Origin: JAEUKH01 sp964447205
Lineage (GTDB): Bacteria; Myxococcota_A; Polyangia; Polyangiales; Ga0077539
Direction: 5' to 3'
Assembly: GCA_964447205.1 (NCBI GenBank)
Contig: CAYUSB010000018.1
Location: 62,001-126,000, forward strand
DNA length: 64,000 bases
Below the pieces are notes generated by a model that made no database searches, was not told the DNA's origin, and worked only from the letters and a program-made list of their open reading frames with translations. The first letter of the stretch is position 1. The number at the start of each line of letters is the position of its first letter. Of this stretch, positions 15,910 to 23,981 are shown one piece after another. A program made the translations under genes and the position numbers.

Positions 15910-16637
15910 CGCCCGCGGGCGCCCAGGTCGAGGGCCTCGCGCATCGCGCGGACGGCGGCGTCGAGGCCGACGATCACGGCGTCTGCGATGATGGCGTGGC
16001 CGATGTTGACCTCGACCACGTGGGGAAGGGCGCACACCGGGCCTACGTTGGCCACCGTGAGCCCGTGCCCGGCCGCGACCCGGACCCCGAGGCGGTGGGC
16101 CACCTCGGCCCCGCGGAAGAGGGCGTCGAGCTGGAGGGCCGCCTCGCCCCCGTGGGCGTTGGCGTAGTCGCCCGTGTGCAGCTCGACCTGGTCGACCCCG
16201 AGCTCGGCCGCGGCCTCCAATTGGGCCTCCTCGGGGGCTACGAAGAGCGAGACCATGATGCCCGAGCCCTGGAGGGCCACCACCGCGGCGGCCAGGACAT
16301 CGCGCAGGCCGACCACGTCGAGCCCCCCTTCGGTGGTGCGCTCCTCGCGGCGCTCGGGCACGAGGGTCACCACCGCGGGCCGAACCTCCTGAGCCAGGGC
16401 CACCATCGCCGTGGTCGGGGCCATCTCCAGGTTGAAGGTGCCCCGGACCACCTCGCGCATCATGCGCACGTCGCGGTCTTGGATGTGCCTGCGGTCTTCG
16501 CGCAGGTGCACGGTGATGCCATCGGCCCCCGCGCGCTCGGCCACCAGGGCGGCCTCGACGGGGTCGGGGTAGGGGGTCCCCCGGGCCTGCCGGAGGGTCG
16601 CGACGTGATCGACGTTGACGTGGAGGGCGATGCGCAC
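15906..16637 (-). CDS. pdxJ: Pyridoxine 5'-phosphate synthase
   Basis: Condenses 3-amino-2-oxopropyl phosphate with 1-deoxyxylulose 5-phosphate to pyridoxine 5'-phosphate, the last ring-forming step of the DXP-dependent vitamin B6 pathway. The 243 residues form the expected TIM barrel. Motifs include the N-terminal LHVNVDHVATLRQARGT, GADGITVHLREDRRHIQDRD, NLEMAPT, TLVPERREERTTEGGLD (catalytic Glu region) and the phosphate-binding C-terminal AAGHGLTVANVG and EVNIGHAII. It begins 18 bases after the DnaJ-TPR stop and overlaps acpS by four bases, suggesting one transcript. Confidence 0.96.
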   Translation of the reverse strand: MRIALHVNVDHVATLRQARGTPYPDPVEAALVAERAGADGITVHLREDRRHIQDRDVRMMREVVRGTFNLEMAPTTAMVALAQEVRPAVVTLVPERREERTTEGGLDVVGLRDVLAAAVVALQGSGIMVSLFVAPEEAQLEAAAELGVDQVELHTGDYANAHGGEAALQLDALFRGAEVAHRLGVRVAAGHGLTVANVGPVCALPHVVEVNIGHAIIADAVIVGLDAAVRAMREALDLGARGR

Positions 16638-16655
16638 GGGCTGTCTATATCACTT

Positions 16656-17945
16656 CTACCGGTTGCGCAGTCCGAGCTGCTCGGCGAGGCTCACAGGGCC
16701 GAGGGTGACCCGCAGGGCCTTGACGTCGGGGTTGTCGGGGTCGAGCCGATGGGCCCGGTCGAGGGCTCCCCGGGCGCTGGCCTTGAGCTCGGTGGCCACG
16801 AAGATCTGAGCCAGGACCACCAGGGCCTTGACGTGATCGGGGTTGGCCTGGAGGGCTTTCTGCGCGAGGTCGACCCCGCGGCGTTGCAGCTCCTTCTTGC
16901 GCAGGCAGAGCTCGGCCCCTCGCAGGGCGACCTCGGGGTCGAGGCGCGCCTCGACGGCCCGCTCGTACAGGTCGACGGCGGCGGCCACCCGCCCCTCCTT
17001 TTTCGCGAGGTCGGCCTTGGCCGTGAGGTCGTCGGCCCGGCGGGCGTTGATCACCGACAGGACCGCCTCCAGCCGACTCCGCAGCCCCGCGTCGTTGCGA
17101 TCGATGGCCTCGGCGGCCCGGAGCCGCTCCAGGGCCCCCTCGAAGTCCCCCTGCTCCCGCTGGGCATCGGCCTGCTCGCACAGGGACCGCACCCGCTGGG
17201 TCCTGGCCTCCTCGGGGCTCGACCCGTTGGTCTGCCGCGGAGGGGGCAGGGTCGGGCGTCCGCGCAGGCCGACCTGGGCCCCGAGCTTCTTGGCCATGGC
17301 TTCCATGGCCTTGGCCCGGAGGGCGGGGTCCATCGGAGCTGCAGGGGCTGTGCCCACGGGGCGGGCGGCGAGGGTGCGGGGCGGCGGAAGCTGCGCGCTC
17401 ACCATGCCCGGGGGCGCGGCTGGGGGCGGGGGAGAGGGGGGCATCCCGATCGTCGGCACCCGCGGGGCGGCTGGGATGGGAACGGCTGTCTGCGCCGAGG
17501 CGGCCGGTCGCTCGGTGGAACGGGACGAGAGCGGCGGGGCGTCGAGCGAACGAGGCGGCGGAACGCTCGAAGGGCGCGCCGAAGGAATGCCCGGGATCTG
17601 AGAGGGAACGGCCAGGGGCATCGGGGCCGGAGGCAGAACCGAGATGGGGACCGACTTGTCGTACGCGGCCCGGCGTTGGGCGTTGGAGAGCACGTCGTAG
17701 GCGGCGGTGAGGGCCTTGAAGATCTCCTCGATGCGGGGGCCCCGCTCGCCGACTCCCCGCTGGTAGAACACGTCCGGGTGCCACCGCTGCGACAGGGCGA
17801 AGTACGCGTCCCGGATCGTCTTGCGGTCAGCCTCGCGATGGACCTCGAGGAGCTCGTAGTAGTTCATCTGGCGCAGACGGGCGGCCAGGGCATCGATGAA
17901 CGCGCACTCTTCGTCCGTCAACGGGGAAGCAGAGGAGGTGGTCAT
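16656..17945 (-). CDS. DnaJ-domain protein with C-terminal TPR repeats
   Basis: A 429-residue cytoplasmic protein. An N-terminal J domain (about residues 27-100) has YYELLEVHREADRKTIRDAY and an intact HPD triad in SQRWHPDVF, so it should stimulate an Hsp70 ATPase. A long Pro/Ala/Ser-rich linker (about 105-255) follows. The C-terminal half is TPR-like (AQREQGDFEGALERLRAAE and KALQANPDHVKALVVLAQIF). The Gly/Phe and zinc-finger regions of true DnaJ are missing, so this is a specialised co-chaperone or adaptor whose client is unknown. Start 17945 (MTTSSASPLTDEE) precedes the J domain without a strong ribosome-binding site; the frame is open 34 codons further. It is probably the first gene of the pdxJ-acpS-nnr unit. 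Confidence 0.9.
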   Translation of the reverse strand: MTTSSASPLTDEECAFIDALAARLRQMNYYELLEVHREADRKTIRDAYFALSQRWHPDVFYQRGVGERGPRIEEIFKALTAAYDVLSNAQRRAAYDKSVPISVLPPAPMPLAVPSQIPGIPSARPSSVPPPRSLDAPPLSSRSTERPAASAQTAVPIPAAPRVPTIGMPPSPPPPAAPPGMVSAQLPPPRTLAARPVGTAPAAPMDPALRAKAMEAMAKKLGAQVGLRGRPTLPPPRQTNGSSPEEARTQRVRSLCEQADAQREQGDFEGALERLRAAEAIDRNDAGLRSRLEAVLSVINARRADDLTAKADLAKKEGRVAAAVDLYERAVEARLDPEVALRGAELCLRKKELQRRGVDLAQKALQANPDHVKALVVLAQIFVATELKASARGALDRAHRLDPDNPDVKALRVTLGPVSLAEQLGLRNR

Positions 17946-18139
17946 GGTTTCAAAGGCTCTTTGCGGTGTGGGGAACTGAGAGCCCGGAGCTGCCGACGGG
18001 CCGCGGTCCGCACTGCCTCCCCAGTATACTCCGGCGTGGCCCGACAATGGGGCCCGTCGACAAATCTCAAGGCTCTGTTCGACCCTCCGTGTCGGATCGG
18101 AGGGCGTTTCGGACCAGAGGCGGTAAAACCTCCCACCGT
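17946..18139. promoter_or_regulatory. Divergent promoter region between the DnaJ-TPR gene and sbcD
   Basis: These 194 bases lie between two genes transcribed away from each other. The palindrome AGTATACT (18023-18030) offers a TATACT -10 hexamer on both strands, notable in such GC-rich DNA. No convincing -35 element sits at 16-18 bases on either side. Confidence 0.35.
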
Positions 18140-19315
18140 ATGCGCATCGCCCACCTCGCAGACCTCCATCTCGGCAAGGTCTTCCACGGCACCTCCCTCG
18201 TCGAAGACCAGCACTTCGTGCTCGCGAAGGCCCTGGAGGCCCTGCGCGGCCTCGACCCCGACGTGGTGGTCCTGGCCGGCGACCTGTACGACCGGGCCCT
18301 GCCGGGCCGCGAGGCCGTGCGCCTGCTCGATGGGTTCTTGCGGGAGGTCAACCAGGGGTTGAGGGTTCCGGTCATCGCCATCGCGGGCAACCACGACTCG
18401 GGCGACCACCTGGGGTTCGGGTCGTGGCTCTTCTCCGAGGGGGACGTCCATGTGCGGGGCCGGGTCGAGCCCGAGGTTCAGCCCATCACCCTGCACGACG
18501 CCGCGGGGGAGGTGACCTTCTACCCGTTGCCCTTCGTCGAGCCCGAGGGAGCCCGAGAGATGCTGCACCTCGGGGGGTCCACCGAGTCGGTCCTCACGCA
18601 CCGGGACATCGTGCGGGCCCTCCTGGCCCAGGCCCGGGCCCACGCCGAGGCCCACGCGGTCGGCCGCACCGTGGTGGTGGCCCATGGCTTCGTGCAGGGT
18701 CACCGCCCGCCGGAGGAGTCTCGCCGCAGCGAGCGGACCCTGTACCTCGGCGGGGCCGGGGCGGTGCCCGCGTCGGATTTCCAGGGCTTCGGGTACACCG
18801 CCCTCGGCCACCTCCACCGCCCCCAGGACGTGAGCCCCGACGGGCGGGTCCGCTACGCCGGGTCGCTGCTGAAGTACAGCTTCGACGAGGCCCCCCACAG
18901 CAAGGGCCTCACCCTCGCCACCCTCGGCCCCGACAACAGCCTGCAGACCGAGCACATTCCCCTCGCCCCCCGCCGCGACCTGGCCCTCTTGCGCGGGAGC
19001 CTCGAGGCCCTCCTGCGCGACCCCGCGTTTGCCTCCGCCGAGGGCTGCTTCGTCTGCGCCGAGCTCACCGACCTGCCCCCTCCCCCCCAGGCCATGGAAC
19101 GCCTCCGGGCCCGCTTCCCCTTCGCCGCCGAGCTGCGGTTCGCCACCCTGGGGCCCGTCGACGTGGCCGCCCTCGCCGGGGCCGCCCTGGCCGTCCAAGA
19201 CCCCGCCCAGGTCTTCGAGGCCTTCTTCGCCCGTTACGCCGGGACCCCGCCCACCGAGGCCGAACAGGCCATCTTCCGCGAGGCCCTCGCCGCCGTCGAG
19301 GCGCCCCCCGCATGA
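18140..19315 (+). CDS. sbcD: Exonuclease SbcD (Mre11-type nuclease subunit)
   Basis: Mn-dependent nuclease of the SbcCD complex, which opens hairpins and processes blocked DNA ends. The 391 residues carry the calcineurin-like phosphoesterase motifs in order: LADLHLG (Asp8, His10), AGDLYDR (Asp48), AGNHDSGDH (Asn84-His85), VVVAHGF and GHLHRPQ. The ATG at 18140 begins MRIAHLADLHLG exactly where the family begins. Its stop overlaps the sbcC start as ATGA, the usual sbcDC arrangement, so the subunits should be made together. Confidence 0.96.
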   Translation: MRIAHLADLHLGKVFHGTSLVEDQHFVLAKALEALRGLDPDVVVLAGDLYDRALPGREAVRLLDGFLREVNQGLRVPVIAIAGNHDSGDHLGFGSWLFSEGDVHVRGRVEPEVQPITLHDAAGEVTFYPLPFVEPEGAREMLHLGGSTESVLTHRDIVRALLAQARAHAEAHAVGRTVVVAHGFVQGHRPPEESRRSERTLYLGGAGAVPASDFQGFGYTALGHLHRPQDVSPDGRVRYAGSLLKYSFDEAPHSKGLTLATLGPDNSLQTEHIPLAPRRDLALLRGSLEALLRDPAFASAEGCFVCAELTDLPPPPQAMERLRARFPFAAELRFATLGPVDVAALAGAALAVQDPAQVFEAFFARYAGTPPTEAEQAIFREALAAVEAPPA

Positions 19316-22300
19316 AACCCCTGCGCGTCTCGCTCCGGCAGTTTGGCCCCTACGCCCAACACACCGTCGACCTCACGCCGTTCCAGGCCGAGGGGCTCTT
19401 CCTCGTGCACGGCGACACGGGAGCGGGCAAGAGCACCCTCCTCGACGCCCTGGCCTGGTCCCTCTACGGCAAGGGCCTCGGCAGCCGGACCCTCGACGAA
19501 CACCTCCGCAACAAGTCCGCCCCCCCCGACGAGGCCACCGAGGTCATCGTCGACTTCAGCCTCCACGGACGGCCCTATCGCCTCCGCCGCGCGATGGCCT
19601 ACGCCCGCCCCGCCCGCCGCGGGTCGAGCGTCACCACCCAACGCCCCGAGGCCTCCCTCACCTGCCTCGACCCCGACGCAGGCTTCGCCCCGGTGTCGAC
19701 CCCCACCGCCGTCAACGAGGCCGTGGAGGCCCTCCTGGGGCTCAAATACGAGCAGTTTTCGCGCATCATCGTGCTGCCCCAGGGGGAGTTCCGCTCGCTC
19801 CTTCTGGCCACCGCGGCCGACCAGGAGCGTATGCTCAAGCACCTCTTCGGCACCGAACGCTTCGACGCCGTCGAGGCCCGCCTCCGGGCCATGAGCGCCG
19901 AGGCCGAGGCCGCCCTCGGGACCTTCCGCTCCGGCCTCGGGGCCCTCCTGCACGGGGTCGGGGTCGACAGCCTCGAGGCCCTGGCCAGCGCCCGCAGCGA
20001 GACCGAGGCCGCCCTCGGGCGGGTCACCGACGACCTCCAGGGGGCACGGCAGAGCCTCCAGGCCGCCCAGGAGCGCCTGCAACGGCTCACCGAGCACCAC
20101 GGCCGTGCCCGACAGCGGGCCGCCCTGCGCGAGGCCCAGGAGCGCCTCGACGCCGAGGCCCCGGCCCACCAGGCCCGTGAGGCCACCCTGCGCCGGGCCG
20201 AACGGGCCGACGGGTGCGTCGCGCTGCTCGCCCGGGAGGCCGAGGCCCGACCCCTCGCGGACAAGGCCCGGACGCGCCTCGACGCGGCCCGGCAGCGGCT
20301 CCAGGAGGCCACCGGGACCCTGGCCGACGCGTCCCTGTCGGCCTCCCGCGAGCTCCAGCTCGTGGCCACCCGCGAGGCCCTCACCAGCCGGGTGCAGTCG
20401 CTGGAGGTCCTGGAGGTTCAGGCCCAGGAGAGCGAGGCACTGGGCCAGGAGGCGGCCGCCCACACCGAGCGCCTCGCCGCGGCCCAGGGGCTCCGGGTCA
20501 CCGACGCCGCCGAGCTCGCCCGGCTGCGCGACCAGCGCGAGGCCCGACGCCGTGAGCGGGCCGTCCTCGACAACGCCCTGCGCGACGAGGGCAACGCCCG
20601 CAACGCCCTCGACACCCTCGACCGTCGTCGGTCCGACCGGGACGCCCTGCGCGACACCGAGGCCCGCCGCGACGAGGCCGCCCGTCGCCGCGACGACCTG
20701 CAACGCCGACTCGCCAGCGCCCGACAGCGCCGCGAAGAAGCCGCCCGGGCCCGCGAGGTCGCCCGCCAGAACGACCGCCGGGCCCTCGCGGCCACCCTCG
20801 CCGCGGCCCTCACCGACGGCGACCCCTGCCCCGTGTGCGGCGGGCGCGACCACCCCGATCCAGCCCAGGCCGGCCTGGCCCCCCACGAGGCCGAGACCGC
20901 CCTCGCCCAGGCCGAAGAGCGGCTCGAACAGGCCCGGGCCGCCGAGGCTGAGGCCCAACGTCAGCTCGACCGAAGCGCCGACGCGTACGAGCAGCTCCGG
21001 CGCAGCGTCGACGAGGCCCTGCGGGTCGATCCGGCCACCGAAGAGGAGCTCGATCAGCTCCTGGCCGCCGCGCGCCTGCGGGTGGAGGCCCTGCGCACGG
21101 CCCGGACCCAACGCGGGGCCCTCGACCGGACCCTCGACACCCTCGACCGACAGATCGCGGCCCTCGGCGAACGCGTGGCCTCTCGCGACCAGGACATCGC
21201 GCGGCTGGAGGCCACCCTGGGGCAGCTCGTTCCGCGGGCGGAGGGAGCCCGCCTGGCGTTGGAGCGGGCCGGGGTCGACCCGAAGACCCTCTCCGAGGCC
21301 CTGGCCCAGGGACGCTCCGAGGCACGGGCCACCGCCGAAGCCCTCGCTGAACTCCTCCGCGAGCGCTCCGCCCTCACCACCCGCCGCGACCGGGCCCGGG
21401 TCGAACACGACGCCGCCGCCCGCGAGCTCTCCGAGCGCGAGCAGACCCTGCAACACGCCCAGGAGGCCCTCGATGGGCTCCTGGCCCAGGAGGGGTTCGC
21501 CACCGCCGAGGAGGCCCAGGCGGCCGCCCTCGACAAGGCCGCGCAACGGAAGCTCCGGGCCGAGATCACCCGCTGGCAGGACAGCGCCCGTCGCCTCGCC
21601 GCCGAACAGGCCGCCCTCGGCGACGACGAGACGGCCGTGACCGACGAAGACCTGGCCCAGGCCAGGGCCCATCACCTCCGGGTGCAGGGCCAACACGACG
21701 AGGCCCAACGCCGGGCCGGGGCCCTCGACGAGCGGGCCCGGCAGCTCGCCCAGGTGGCCGGGCAGGCGGGCGATCAGGCCGCGGGAGCCCAGGCGGCCCA
21801 AGGACGTCACGACCTCGTGTACCGGGTCGAGCGGGTGGTCAACGGCCACAACGACGGGCGGATCCGGCTCGGGCGCTACGTGCTCCTGGAGCAGTTTGAC
21901 CGCGTGGTGGCCTGCGCCAGCGCGCGCCTGGAGGGGATGAGCGACGGCAGATTTCGGCTGCGTCGGCGAGAGCTCAAGGCCACGGGCAAGGAGTTTGAGC
22001 TCGCGGTCGACGACGCCTACACGGGGGCCGTCGAGCGGGCGGTGGCCACCCTGTCGGGGGGCGAGATGTTTATGGCCTCCCTGGCGATGGCCCTGGGGCT
22101 CGGGGACGTGCTCCAGGCCTGGTCGGGGGGGGTCCGGGTGGAGTCCCTCTTCGTCGACGAGGGGTTCGGCTCGCTCGACGACGAGTCCCTCGACAAGGCC
22201 GTGGCGGTGCTCGAGCGCCTGCCAGACCACGCCCGCATGGTCGGGGTGGTGTCGCACGTCCCCGAGCTCCGCAAGCGCATCGCGGCCCGCCTGGAGGTCG

Positions 22301-22365
22301 TCCGCACCGAACGCGGGAGCATCACCCGCAGCTCCGTCCGCGGCCGAGCCCCGGGGCCTGCCTGA
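19312..22365 (+). CDS. sbcC: Exonuclease SbcC (Rad50-type SMC ATPase subunit)
   Basis: ATPase and DNA-tethering subunit of SbcCD, 1017 residues. Walker A is GDTGAGKST near residue 37. Two long Ala/Arg/Glu/Leu coiled-coil arms flank a zinc hook CPVC at residues 506-509, almost exactly in the middle, as expected for a Rad50-like dimerising hook. The C-terminus has the signature TLSGGEMFMASLAMALGL, Walker B ESLFVDEGFGSLD and a D-loop SLDKAV. The start ATG at 19312 overlaps the sbcD stop. All catalytic motifs appear intact. Confidence 0.96.
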   Translation: MKPLRVSLRQFGPYAQHTVDLTPFQAEGLFLVHGDTGAGKSTLLDALAWSLYGKGLGSRTLDEHLRNKSAPPDEATEVIVDFSLHGRPYRLRRAMAYARPARRGSSVTTQRPEASLTCLDPDAGFAPVSTPTAVNEAVEALLGLKYEQFSRIIVLPQGEFRSLLLATAADQERMLKHLFGTERFDAVEARLRAMSAEAEAALGTFRSGLGALLHGVGVDSLEALASARSETEAALGRVTDDLQGARQSLQAAQERLQRLTEHHGRARQRAALREAQERLDAEAPAHQAREATLRRAERADGCVALLAREAEARPLADKARTRLDAARQRLQEATGTLADASLSASRELQLVATREALTSRVQSLEVLEVQAQESEALGQEAAAHTERLAAAQGLRVTDAAELARLRDQREARRRERAVLDNALRDEGNARNALDTLDRRRSDRDALRDTEARRDEAARRRDDLQRRLASARQRREEAARAREVARQNDRRALAATLAAALTDGDPCPVCGGRDHPDPAQAGLAPHEAETALAQAEERLEQARAAEAEAQRQLDRSADAYEQLRRSVDEALRVDPATEEELDQLLAAARLRVEALRTARTQRGALDRTLDTLDRQIAALGERVASRDQDIARLEATLGQLVPRAEGARLALERAGVDPKTLSEALAQGRSEARATAEALAELLRERSALTTRRDRARVEHDAAARELSEREQTLQHAQEALDGLLAQEGFATAEEAQAAALDKAAQRKLRAEITRWQDSARRLAAEQAALGDDETAVTDEDLAQARAHHLRVQGQHDEAQRRAGALDERARQLAQVAGQAGDQAAGAQAAQGRHDLVYRVERVVNGHNDGRIRLGRYVLLEQFDRVVACASARLEGMSDGRFRLRRRELKATGKEFELAVDDAYTGAVERAVATLSGGEMFMASLAMALGLGDVLQAWSGGVRVESLFVDEGFGSLDDESLDKAVAVLERLPDHARMVGVVSHVPELRKRIAARLEVVRTERGSITRSSVRGRAPGPA

Positions 22366-22436
22366 ACCCCACCGCCCGCGTCCCCATCGGCCCGCACCCG
22401 GCGGACTTTGCGCGGAGCCCCGCGTACCGGGCGTGC

Positions 22437-22442
22437 TACGCT
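22437..22442 (+). promoter_or_regulatory. Candidate extended -10 element close to a start codon
   Basis: TACGCT preceded by TGC forms an extended -10 motif ending seven bases before the ATG of the lipoprotein at 22450. Transcription would begin at or next to the ATG, implying a leaderless message. No -35 element at standard spacing was found. Confidence 0.35.
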
Positions 22443-22449
22443 CCCCGTC

Positions 22450-23118
22450 ATGCAATCGCGCGGCGTAATGGGCATGGCGGCCCTGGCGGTGATCGTCGGG
22501 TGCGGCCCCAATTATCGCTACGTCTACGACGGCGAGAGCGCCTTCGAGCGCTGCTACGCCAACGACTTCGACCCCAACCTCGGGCCCGCCGCCCGGAGCC
22601 GCTGCTGGCAGGAGTGGCTCCAGTCGTTCAGCTACGGCGGGGCCACCGACCGGGTGGAGTATGCCCGCAGCCGGGTGACCGCCCTGGAGGCTCCCGCGGC
22701 CGCACCCGCCGACGCCGCCGCCCCGTCCCCGTCGCCCGCCGACACCACCCCGGAGCGCCCCGGAGCGCCCACCGCGGCCCCCACCGCGACTGCCACGACG
22801 CCCCCCCCGGCGGGCCTCCCACCTCGTATCGGTCCGGGAGTCCCCGCGGCCGGCCTGGGCCCCGCCGCCCCGCCCTCCCCCGAGCGACGCGGCCCCGCCT
22901 TGGGCGAGCCCTGGCGGGCCGCCACGGCCACCTCCCTGCCCTCCACGGCCCCGACCCCCACCCAGACCCCTCCCGAGGCCGAGCCCCCGGGAGCGGCCTG
23001 CGCCGCCGCGTGCCGCGTCTCCTGGCAGAGCGCCGCCGGGCGCTGCGCCCAACGCGACGCGGCCTGCGTAGCCCACAGCGACGAGGGCTACCGCGACTGC
23101 ATGCGCGGCTGCTTCTGA
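22450..23118 (+). CDS. Hypothetical Cys-containing lipoprotein
   Basis: A 222-residue predicted lipoprotein: the hydrophobic N-terminus GMAALAVIVGC ends in a lipobox cysteine. Residues 20-75 form a small conserved-looking head with aromatic and Cys residues (FERCYAND, SRCWQEWLQSF). A long Pro/Ala/Thr-rich stalk follows. The C-terminus has a compact cysteine cluster (CAAACRVSW, CAQRDAACVAH, CMRGCF) likely to form disulfides in the periplasm. Start 22450 is chosen because it gives the signal sequence directly. It converges on the universal stress protein gene with seven bases between stops. Function unknown. Confidence 0.78.
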   Translation: MQSRGVMGMAALAVIVGCGPNYRYVYDGESAFERCYANDFDPNLGPAARSRCWQEWLQSFSYGGATDRVEYARSRVTALEAPAAAPADAAAPSPSPADTTPERPGAPTAAPTATATTPPPAGLPPRIGPGVPAAGLGPAAPPSPERRGPALGEPWRAATATSLPSTAPTPTQTPPEAEPPGAACAAACRVSWQSAAGRCAQRDAACVAHSDEGYRDCMRGCF

Positions 23119-23125
23119 GCCCCGG

Positions 23126-23533
23126 TCACCCTCCGGCGTGGCTCTCGTCGCCCTCCCGCACCATGATCACCGGGCAGTGGGCTCGCCGCAGGACCTCGTC
23201 GGCCACGCTCCCGACAAAAAACCGCTGGAGGGCTCCGAGGCGACGGCTCGCCACCACGATGGCGTCGGCGGCGATCTCCTCGGCGTGGTGCACGATCCCC
23301 CGGGCGATGTCGCGATCGAACACGACGTGGGTGGCCACCTCGGGGCCCATCTCGTCGCCGAGGCGGGCCAGCTCCTTCCGAACGGCCACCACCCCGGGGT
23401 CGTCGGGTTCGGCGTCGGTGACGTGCACGAGCGAGAGGGTGGCCCCGAGCGGTCGGGCCAGATCGGCAGCCCAGGACATCGCGTCGTCGGCCTGCTCGGA
23501 GAAGTCGTAGGCCACTACCAGGCGGCGGAGCAT
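23126..23533 (-). CDS. Universal stress protein (UspA family)
   Basis: A 135-residue single-domain Usp protein. N-terminal RRLVVAYDFSEQADDAM matches the first strand and helix of the fold. The C-terminal half has DAIVVASRRLGALQRFFVGSV, close to the ATP-binding G-X2-G-X9-G(S/T) motif of nucleotide-binding Usps, and ends RAHCPVIMVRE as typical for the family. Such proteins are cytoplasmic and induced by stress or growth arrest. On its own strand TAGGCT (23543-23548) lies nine bases upstream of the ATG, so the transcript may be nearly leaderless. The physiological signal is unknown. Confidence 0.92.
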   Translation of the reverse strand: MLRRLVVAYDFSEQADDAMSWAADLARPLGATLSLVHVTDAEPDDPGVVAVRKELARLGDEMGPEVATHVVFDRDIARGIVHHAEEIAADAIVVASRRLGALQRFFVGSVADEVLRRAHCPVIMVREGDESHAGG

Positions 23534-23981
23534 GATCGGCGTAGCCTACCCCATGGGGGGGATCCACGCAGAAAGTACGCCCATGCCCGAGGTCGCCGCG
23601 GACCTCGGTGGGCGCTGGGGGCCGACGCGACGACCCGCCGCCGACGATCACTCCCCGCACGCCCTGCGGGACCCCGGTCTCGGGCCCTCTGTCCGCGACG
23701 TGCCAACGCGGAGAGCAGGAGGCCGACGCCGTGTGCACTGAAATGCCCGCCGAAGCGGGTCATCGCCGCGAGAAAACTCCCATTGTCGTACCCTGCCACC
23801 CGCGCCACAGTTCGACCGTAGCAGAACTCCGAAGTACCTTGCGACGCCTCCACCCGCACGTCGGCGAAGTCGGCTGTCGGTCGCAGTTCAGTTTGGGCGG
23901 TCGACTTTCCTGGGACCCATGCTACGCATCGCTTGCGGTCGGTGCAAGCCGGTGTTGCCGCCAGCCATGCAGAGGAGCAGC
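23534..23981. other. Gene-free interval with one hairpin
   Basis: About 450 bases without a credible gene lie between the divergent stress protein and sensor kinase genes. A hairpin with 8-bp arms CCGAGGTC and GACCTCGG (23587-23594 and 23601-23608) and a 6-base loop is visible. From about 23740 rightward the sequence becomes visibly poorer in G and C, matching the kinase gene that follows. Confidence 0.5.

Noticed and set aside
19234..23076. A 1280-codon minus-strand frame opposite sbcD/sbcC.
   Set aside because: It lies fully over genes with intact SbcD and SbcC motifs; its translation is Gly/Leu/Val-rich with no domain.
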